Shown here: one piece after another, positions 6,166 through 10,809 of the stretch
Layout of the letters: every line of letters begins with the position of its first letter
Numbering within the stretch: position 1 is the first letter of the stretch
Assembly: GCA_013823505.1 (NCBI GenBank)
Contig: PNMH01000105.1
Coordinates: 1 to 10,809, forward strand
Direction of reading: 5' to 3'
From: Polaromonas sp.
GTDB lineage: Bacteria > Pseudomonadota > Gammaproteobacteria > Burkholderiales > Burkholderiaceae
DNA length: 10,809 nt
Notes under the pieces: generated by a model
What the model was told of the DNA's origin: nothing
The model's database searches: none
The model's input: the letters and a program-made list of their open reading frames with translations, nothing else
Position numbers and translations under genes: made by a program

Positions 6166-7446
6166 TCAGCGCCCGGCGATCACCGTGCGATCGATCACCC
6201 GGTCATCGCCGAGCACGATCAGGGCAAACAGCAGTTCGTCAAGGCTGCTGGCCTGCGCCGTCTTCCGCGCCAGCAGCGGCGTGGCCTGCGGGTTCAGCAC
6301 CGCGAAGTCGGCCTCGTTCCCGGGTTGCAGGTTGCCCACCACCCCCTCCAGGCCAAGCGCCTTCGCAGCACCTGCCGTGTGTTGCCACCACAGTTGGCCC
6401 GGCGTGAGGCTCAGGCCGGTCTTGCTCTGGCCTTCGCGGCCCACGCAATAGGCCGCCAGCATGGTGTGGAAGGGTGAGAAGCTGGTGCCACCACCCACGT
6501 CACTCGCCAGTCCATAGCCCATGCCGGCCGAGTCTGCCGCTGCAAAGTCGAAGAAGCCGCTGCCCAGAAACAGGTTGCTGGTGGGGCTCACCGCGGCCAC
6601 GGCGCCCGTTTGCGCCATGAGAGCGCGGTCCGCAGCGTCGAAATGGATGCAGTGCGCGTACACCGCGCGCTCGCGCAGCAGGCCGAAGTCGCCGTACACG
6701 CCCAGGTAGCTTCGCGACTGTGGAAACAGTTCGGCAGCCCAGCGCACCTCGTCCAGGTTCTCGGCCACGTGCGACTGGATCCACACGTCCCGGTACTTCG
6801 CCGCCAGATCGCCCGCGCCGCGCAACTGCGCCGGCGTGCTGGTGGGTGCGAAGCGCGGGGTGATCGCATAGCCCAACCGGTCCACGCCGTGCCAGCGCTG
6901 GATCAGCGCTTCGGTGTCGACGAGGCTTTGTTCGGTGTCGTCGCGCACACCGTCGGGGCTGTGGCGGTCCTGCAGCACCTTGCCGGTGATGAAGCGAAGG
7001 CCGCGGCGCTGAGCCTCTTCAAACGCCGCGGTCACTGAAGCCGGGTGCGACGTGGCGAAGGTGAGCGCGGTCGTCACGCCGTGGCGGGCCAGTTCGTCAA
7101 AGAAAAAACGGGCCACCTCCCCCGCGTGTTCGCCATCGTGAAAACGCGACTCGTGCGGGAAGGTGTAGTTCTCCAGCCAGGGCAGCAGGCCCGCCGCGGG
7201 CGCACCGATCACGTCGGTCTGCGGGTAGTGGATGTGCATGTCCACGAAACCCGGGGCGATGATCTTGCCGCGCAGGTCTTCCACCACAACACCGGGGAAG
7301 TTGCCGATCAGCGTGGCGTGGTCTCCCACGGCACGCACGACCGACCGCCCTTTGGCGTCCGGCCCCACGACCAGCAGGCCGTCGGCCTCGAACACGGGGG
7401 ACTGGTCGTCGGCAAAACGCAGGATGGACGCTCGATAGGCTTTCAT
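6166..7446 (-). CDS. guaD: Guanine deaminase
   Basis: A cytosolic zinc hydrolase of the amidohydrolase superfamily converting guanine to xanthine and ammonia. Counted from the ATG at 7446 (426 residues), the metal motif PGFVDMHIHYPQ has His71 and His73; SHVAE has His226 and Glu229; HCIH (265-268) and Asp316 in SDVGGGTS complete the site. ITPRFAPTS and SPTSNLFLGSG are also strong guanine deaminase signatures shared with E. coli GuaD. The start at 7446 (MKAYRASILRF) is preferred because homologues begin close to this Lys-Ala motif; an in-frame ATG at 7482 would add 12 residues of ordinary composition. Neither has a clear Shine-Dalgarno. It lies 55 bp after the BMP-protein gene with no terminator between, so they are likely co-transcribed. 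Its 3' end faces that of cydB. Confidence 0.95.
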   Translation of the reverse strand: MKAYRASILRFADDQSPVFEADGLLVVGPDAKGRSVVRAVGDHATLIGNFPGVVVEDLRGKIIAPGFVDMHIHYPQTDVIGAPAAGLLPWLENYTFPHESRFHDGEHAGEVARFFFDELARHGVTTALTFATSHPASVTAAFEEAQRRGLRFITGKVLQDRHSPDGVRDDTEQSLVDTEALIQRWHGVDRLGYAITPRFAPTSTPAQLRGAGDLAAKYRDVWIQSHVAENLDEVRWAAELFPQSRSYLGVYGDFGLLRERAVYAHCIHFDAADRALMAQTGAVAAVSPTSNLFLGSGFFDFAAADSAGMGYGLASDVGGGTSFSPFHTMLAAYCVGREGQSKTGLSLTPGQLWWQHTAGAAKALGLEGVVGNLQPGNEADFAVLNPQATPLLARKTAQASSLDELLFALIVLGDDRVIDRTVIAGR

Positions 7447-7501
7447 GGGCGAGAGCTTAGTGGCTGGAACCGACGTGGACATACCGAAAGACTCATGGCG
7501 C

Positions 7502-8596
7502 TCATCGGTCGATCTTGGCCAGCACGCCGTCGGCCAGCCACTTCATGTTCAGGATCTCAGCATCGGTGAGCGCCTTTCCGGCGGCAATCGCGGTGTTGCC
7601 TTCGTTGTCCCGCACACCGGCCGCGCTGGCAAACACCTGCAGGCGGCCAGCCGCCATGTCAGCCTGGCGCGCGAGCACCTCGTCGCGCACGGCGGCCGGC
7701 ACCTTGGGGCCGAAGCCGTCAACGCGCACCATGCCGTCCTTCACGCCGCCCCACACGTTGCCGCTCTGCCAGGTGCCGTCCAGCACGGCCTGCACGCGGC
7801 GCGTGTAGTAGTCGCCCCACAGGTGGGTCACGGCGACGATCTGCGCGTCGGGCCCGAACTGACGCATGTCGGAGTGGTAGGCCACGGCCAGCTTGCCGCG
7901 CTCCTGCGCTGCGGTCATCACGGCGGTGGATCCGGTGTGAAACGCCAGCACCTCGGCGCCCTGGTTCATGAGGGTCATGGCCGCATCGCGCTCGCGCGGC
8001 GGGTTGAACCACTCACCCAGGAACACCACACGCACCGTGGCCTTGGGGTTGACCGAACGCATGCCCAGCGTGAAGGCATTGATGCCCTGGATCACCTCGG
8101 GAATGGGAAAGCCCGCCACGTAACCCGCCTGCGTGGCCATGCGGCCTGCGGCCACACCGGCGAGATAACGGCCTTCGTAGTAGCGCGCGTTTGCGGTGGC
8201 CACATTGGGCGCGGTCTTGTAGCCGGTGATGGACTCGAACTTCACATCGGGAAACTCGCGCGCCACCTTCAGCGTGGGCTCCATGTAGCCGAAGCTGGGC
8301 GTGAAGATGATGCGGTGGCCCTGCTGCGCGAGGTCGCGGATCACGCGCTCGGCGTCTGCACCCTCGGGCACGTTCTCCACAAAGCGGGTCTGAACCCGGT
8401 TGCCCAGCGCGGCCTGCACCGCGAGGCGCCCCTGCTCGTGCTGGCGCACCCAGCCCGCGGGCGTGAGCGGCGCCACATAGACGAACGCGGCCTTCAGCGG
8501 AGCGCTCGCCGGTGCCTGTGCGTGGAGTGGGACGGGAAGGGAAAAACTGGCGACCGCCAGTGCGCAGGCGCACCGGGTCACGAGGTTTTTGTACAT
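7502..8596 (-). CDS. BMP-family ABC transporter substrate-binding protein (purine/nucleoside type inferred)
   Basis: A 364-residue periplasmic binding protein of the Bmp/PnrA-like family (PF02608). An N-terminal signal peptide has Lys3 and Arg8, a hydrophobic core at about 9-22 and a likely cleavage site after residue 26 (LHA-QA); there is no lipobox. The mature protein opens with the beta strand AAFVYVAPLTPAGW and keeps the family stretches GYMEPTLKVAREFPDVKF, YYEGRYLAGVAAGRMA and GFPIPEVIQGINAFTLGMRSV. Characterised members bind nucleosides, and some bind other ligands such as riboflavin. Its neighbours guaD and adenine/adenosine deaminase make a purine or purine nucleoside the natural guess. 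AGAGGA lies six nt ahead of the ATG. No permease or ATPase gene is in the window, so its membrane partners must be encoded elsewhere, perhaps upstream beyond 10809. A terminator sits just ahead of it, after the deaminase gene. Confidence 0.92.
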   Translation of the reverse strand: MYKNLVTRCACALAVASFSLPVPLHAQAPASAPLKAAFVYVAPLTPAGWVRQHEQGRLAVQAALGNRVQTRFVENVPEGADAERVIRDLAQQGHRIIFTPSFGYMEPTLKVAREFPDVKFESITGYKTAPNVATANARYYEGRYLAGVAAGRMATQAGYVAGFPIPEVIQGINAFTLGMRSVNPKATVRVVFLGEWFNPPRERDAAMTLMNQGAEVLAFHTGSTAVMTAAQERGKLAVAYHSDMRQFGPDAQIVAVTHLWGDYYTRRVQAVLDGTWQSGNVWGGVKDGMVRVDGFGPKVPAAVRDEVLARQADMAAGRLQVFASAAGVRDNEGNTAIAAGKALTDAEILNMKWLADGVLAKIDR

Positions 8597-8625
8597 GGTG
8601 GTCCTCTACATGGCTTCCGTGAATG

Positions 8626-8657
8626 AAAAAGCGAGCCGGGGAAGCACCGGGCTCGCT
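8626..8657 (-). terminator. Rho-independent terminator after the adenine/adenosine deaminase gene
   Basis: On the minus strand AGCGAG-(C)-CCGG pairs with CCGG-CTCGCT (between 8657 and 8630) with one bulged base and a short loop, followed by five T residues (8630-8626). It begins ten bases after the deaminase stop and ends about 30 bp before the BMP-protein ATG. It should reduce read-through from the oxygenase-deaminase pair. No full promoter fits the space left, so partial read-through may supply the BMP-protein and guaD genes. Confidence 0.75.
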
Positions 8658-8667
8658 GGGCGTGATT

Positions 8668-9678
8668 TTAGGCGATGGCGCTGTCCAGCAAGGCCATCAA
8701 CTCGGCGCGCCGGGCATCGCTCACGAAGCTGGCTTCAAAGCTGTTGCGCGCCAGCGTGATCACGTCCTCGCGCGAGAGGTCGAGCGCCTGCACCGTCTGC
8801 ACGAAGTTGGCGTTCATGTAGCCACCGAAATACGCCGGATCATCCGAATTCACCATGGCGCACAGACCGGCGTCGAGCAGGCGCTTCATGGGGTGGTCGC
8901 GCAGCTCGTTCACCACGCAGAGCTTGAGGTTGGACAGCGGGCACACGGTGAGCGGCGTGCGGCGCTTCGCCAGCTCGGCCACCAGCACGGGGTCTTCGAG
9001 CGAGCGCACGCCATGGTCGATGCGCTCGGTCTTCAGGTCGTTCAGCGCTTCCCAGATGTAGGCTGGCGGCCCCTCTTCACCGGCGTGCGCCACGATGCGC
9101 AAGCCCAGTTCGCGGCAGCGCGCGAACACGCGGGAAAACTTGCTCGGCGGGTGCCCCACCTCGCTCGAATCGAGGCCCACGCCGATGAAATGCTCGCGGA
9201 ACGGCAAGGCCGCTTCCAGCGTGGCGAAGGCGTCTTCTTCGCTCAGGTGGCGCAGGAAACACAGGATGAGCTCGGCGCCGATGCCCAGTTCGGCCTGCGC
9301 CCGCGCACAGGCGCTGGACAGGCCCTGGATCACGGTGGCCATCGGCACGCCCCGCGTGGTGTGGGTCTGCGGGTCAAAGAACAGCTCGGCGTGCACCACG
9401 TTGTCGGCCTTGGCGTGCAGGAAGTAGGCCCAGGCCATGTCGTGGAAATCGGCCTCCTGCAGCAGCACGCTGGCGCCGGCGTAGTAGATGTCCAGAAAGC
9501 TCTGCAGGTTGGTGAAGGCGTAGGCCTCGCGCAGCGCCTCCACGCTGGCGTACGGCAGGCTCAGGCCGTTGCGTTGTGCCAGCGCAAAGATCAGCTCGGG
9601 CTCCAGCGAGCCTTCAATGTGGATGTGCAGCTCGGCCTTGGGAATGGCGGCGGCGAGTTCGGCGGCGGTCAGGGTCAT
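8668..9678 (-). CDS. add: Adenosine/adenine deaminase family protein, probably adenine deaminase
   Basis: A 336-residue cytosolic zinc enzyme of the adenosine deaminase fold, removing the 6-amino group of adenine or adenosine. Metal and catalytic residues are present: HIH (His18, His20) in PKAELHIHIEGSLEPE, HAGEE (His198, Glu201), His222 in RIDHG, and Asp279-Asp280 in NSDDPAYFGGY. The stretches LDSSEVGHPPSKF, FFDPQTHT and FLRHLSEE resemble, from memory, Pseudomonas aeruginosa Pa0148, which was shown to be an adenine deaminase, more than E. coli Add. Adenine to hypoxanthine is therefore the better guess, although automatic annotation will usually say adenosine deaminase. The ATG at 9678 is chosen over a TTG at 9708 that would overlap the upstream gene. 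It lies 10 bp after the Rieske stop, and a GAAAGA ribosome site overlaps that stop region, so coupled translation is likely. Confidence 0.93.
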   Translation of the reverse strand: MTLTAAELAAAIPKAELHIHIEGSLEPELIFALAQRNGLSLPYASVEALREAYAFTNLQSFLDIYYAGASVLLQEADFHDMAWAYFLHAKADNVVHAELFFDPQTHTTRGVPMATVIQGLSSACARAQAELGIGAELILCFLRHLSEEDAFATLEAALPFREHFIGVGLDSSEVGHPPSKFSRVFARCRELGLRIVAHAGEEGPPAYIWEALNDLKTERIDHGVRSLEDPVLVAELAKRRTPLTVCPLSNLKLCVVNELRDHPMKRLLDAGLCAMVNSDDPAYFGGYMNANFVQTVQALDLSREDVITLARNSFEASFVSDARRAELMALLDSAIA

Positions 9679-9688
9679 GTTGGGTCTT

Positions 9689-10702
9689 TCAACTGGTGCC
9701 CAGGACAATGCCCAGGCGTTTCAGGTAGCGGCGGTAAGCGCTGGACACCCGGTCGGCGGGTCCATGCACTTCAGTGACAGGTGCGGTGCGCCCGATGGGC
9801 AAGGTGCGGGGCGTCTGCGATTCCACCACGGGGCGGTCTTGTGCAAAGACCGTGTCCTGGAAGTCGACCAGTTCCTGGTCGGTCGAGGCGTCGCCCTGCG
9901 TGGCCATCACGAACCACGCCGTGCACGAGGTATCGCCGTCGGGGCGGATGAAGAGCCCAATGGCGTTGCTCACCGGGTCGCCTTCGCTGGCATCCTTGCG
10001 CAGGACGGCGGCGAACGGGTGTGGCACGTCGTAGCGGTAGTGGATCCAGGCGCCTTGGTCGGCGCCCGCGTAGGCGCGGGGTTGCCAGGCGCGGGCATCG
10101 AGCACGGCGAGGCCATGAGCGCCCTCTTCCACCTGCCCGGTGTCCACCTGCGCGTGGCTGCGTTCGCCCAGCCAACCTTCATGCACAAAGCCGAAGTGGC
10201 TGAGGTCGAGGAAGTTTTCCACCAGGCGCGGTGCGCTGGTGTTGAGTTCATAAGGACCGCAGACGACACGGCGCCACGCTGCGTCTTCTGCAACCGCGAA
10301 GGCGGGAATGTCATCGAGCACGCCAAGCGGGGTTTGCGGCGCCTGCAGCCGCACCCACACCAGCCCGTAACGCTCGCGCGCCTCGAACACCGTGGCCACG
10401 TGCGCGGCGGGTGGGGTGAAGTCGGGCGCGGCGGGGATGTGCTGGCACTGGCCCGTGTGACCGAACTGCCAGCCGTGATACGGACATTCCAGTCGTGCGC
10501 CGTGCACGCCGATCAACACGCGGCCCAACGAGAGCTGCGCGCCGCGGTGCGGGCACTGGTCGGCCCAGGCGTGCACCCGGTCCCCGTCGTGCCCGGGTTC
10601 GCGCCACAGCACCAGCGGCTGGCCCAGCAGCGCGCAGGCCACAGGCGCATCGCGCACCTGGGTGGAGGCGATCACGGGGTGCCAGAGTTGCTGTTCGATC
10701 AT
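9689..10702 (-). CDS. Rieske [2Fe-2S] non-heme iron oxygenase, alpha-subunit type
   Basis: A 337-residue oxygenase with an N-terminal Rieske domain and a C-terminal catalytic domain. The Rieske ligands are CPHRG (Cys50, His52) and CPYHGW (Cys73, His76). The mononuclear iron site lies in NFLDLSHFGFVH: Asp166 is the expected bridging residue between subunits, and His169 and His174 are ligands. Asp283 in FQDTVF is the likely third ligand. Such proteins hydroxylate or demethylate small aromatic or heterocyclic substrates and need a separate reductase, which is not in the window. Stretches such as ERYGLVWVRL, VFAQDRPVVESQTP and DRVSSAYRRYLKRL recall the methylxanthine N-demethylases NdmA/NdmB (from memory). 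With purine deaminase neighbours, a modified purine is a plausible substrate, but this is unproven; aryl O-demethylase relatives are the alternative. The ATG at 10702 has GAGG five nt upstream; a TTG at 10717 is less likely. Confidence 0.93.
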   Translation of the reverse strand: MIEQQLWHPVIASTQVRDAPVACALLGQPLVLWREPGHDGDRVHAWADQCPHRGAQLSLGRVLIGVHGARLECPYHGWQFGHTGQCQHIPAAPDFTPPAAHVATVFEARERYGLVWVRLQAPQTPLGVLDDIPAFAVAEDAAWRRVVCGPYELNTSAPRLVENFLDLSHFGFVHEGWLGERSHAQVDTGQVEEGAHGLAVLDARAWQPRAYAGADQGAWIHYRYDVPHPFAAVLRKDASEGDPVSNAIGLFIRPDGDTSCTAWFVMATQGDASTDQELVDFQDTVFAQDRPVVESQTPRTLPIGRTAPVTEVHGPADRVSSAYRRYLKRLGIVLGTS

Positions 10703-10720
10703 GGAGACCTCATTCAAACA

Positions 10721-10746
10721 GGAAAGCCGCCCGGAGGCGGCTTTCC
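10721..10746 (-). terminator. Strong 11-bp hairpin between the edge gene and the Rieske gene
   Basis: GGAAAGCCGCC (10721-10731) and GGCGGCTTTCC (10736-10746) form a perfect 11-bp stem with a 4-nt loop. On the minus strand it follows the edge gene's stop by 23 bp and is followed by the modestly T-rich TGTTTG. It could act as an intrinsic terminator or as a stabilising 3' hairpin; it ends about ten bases before the Rieske ribosome site. Confidence 0.7.
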
Positions 10747-10769
10747 TTTGCAGATCGCGTCACCGCAGA

Positions 10770-10809
10770 TCAGTTGGGCACTTTGCCTTCAACGCCCTTG
10801 ACGTAGAAC
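10770..10809 (-). CDS. C-terminal end of an upstream gene (possible second BMP-family binding protein)
   Basis: Only the last twelve codons are visible, reading FYVKGVEGKVPN and then TGA at 10770-10772. The sequence resembles the usual C-terminal end of BMP-family substrate-binding proteins, which often finish with a W/FYVxGVxGxVP motif, and this would fit the purine uptake setting. With so few residues this is a guess. The gene runs off the right edge and is followed by a strong hairpin. Confidence 0.5.
   Translation of the reverse strand, partial: FYVKGVEGKVPN

Noticed and set aside
6169..6200. GATC-rich repeats at the 3' end of guaD as a terminator or protein-binding array
   Set aside because: The repeats fall within conserved coding sequence for the guaD C-terminus, and no stable stem with a T-tract is formed.
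9679..9708. TTG start adding ten residues to the adenine/adenosine deaminase
   Set aside because: It would overlap the upstream oxygenase gene; the ATG at 9678 has a ribosome-site-like GAAAGA and fits the family N-terminus.
10703..10717. TTG start adding five residues to the Rieske oxygenase
   Set aside because: The ATG at 10702 has a well-spaced GAGG ahead of it, which would lie inside the coding region if TTG were used.
7445..10801. Three long plus-strand frames (393, 384 and 410 codons) opposite the purine cluster
   Set aside because: Each overlaps confidently identified minus-strand genes and intergenic hairpins, and none shows a family motif; they arise from codon bias in GC-rich DNA.

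Overview
The window is GC-rich, tightly packed bacterial chromosome with no mobile element, RNA gene or CRISPR. Gene content and protein style (RhlE-type helicase, short-Q-loop bd oxidase with a GbsR/MarR regulator, purine salvage cluster with BMP-family binding proteins) suggest a betaproteobacterium of the Burkholderiales, probably Comamonadaceae (Hydrogenophaga/Acidovorax-like). This placement is inference from resemblance, not a search.

Layout. Left block (1-2995), all on the minus strand, transcribed right to left: dCTP deaminase (dcd), a membrane fatty acid desaturase, a YpfJ-type neutral zinc metallopeptidase, and the N-terminal part of a DEAD-box RNA helicase that runs off the left edge. 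Gaps are 46-68 bp and contain several small hairpins. Middle block (3121-6153), plus strand: a GbsR/MarR-family regulator, then cydA and cydB, the two core subunits of a cyanide-insensitive-type cytochrome bd quinol oxidase. The divergent intergenic region between dcd and the regulator carries a perfect 18-bp palindrome, the best operator candidate here.

Right block (6166-10809), all on the minus strand, transcribed right to left: the last codons of an unidentified gene (possibly a second BMP-family binding protein), a strong hairpin, a Rieske non-heme iron oxygenase, an adenosine/adenine deaminase whose start is 10 bp past the oxygenase stop, a terminator, a secreted BMP-family substrate-binding protein, and guanine deaminase. 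The block converges on cydB with only 12 bp between stop codons. Together these genes look like purine uptake and deamination: capture of a purine or nucleoside in the periplasm, adenine to hypoxanthine, and guanine to xanthine. The Rieske protein is the unexplained member. It resembles, from memory, the methylxanthine N-demethylases NdmA/NdmB, so oxidative attack on a modified purine is a testable idea.

The most interesting points are the palindrome/regulator/bd-oxidase module, the Rieske oxygenase coupled to a purine deaminase, and the hairpins placed at translation starts in the left block. I do not see a clearly new multi-gene system; most genes belong to well-known families.
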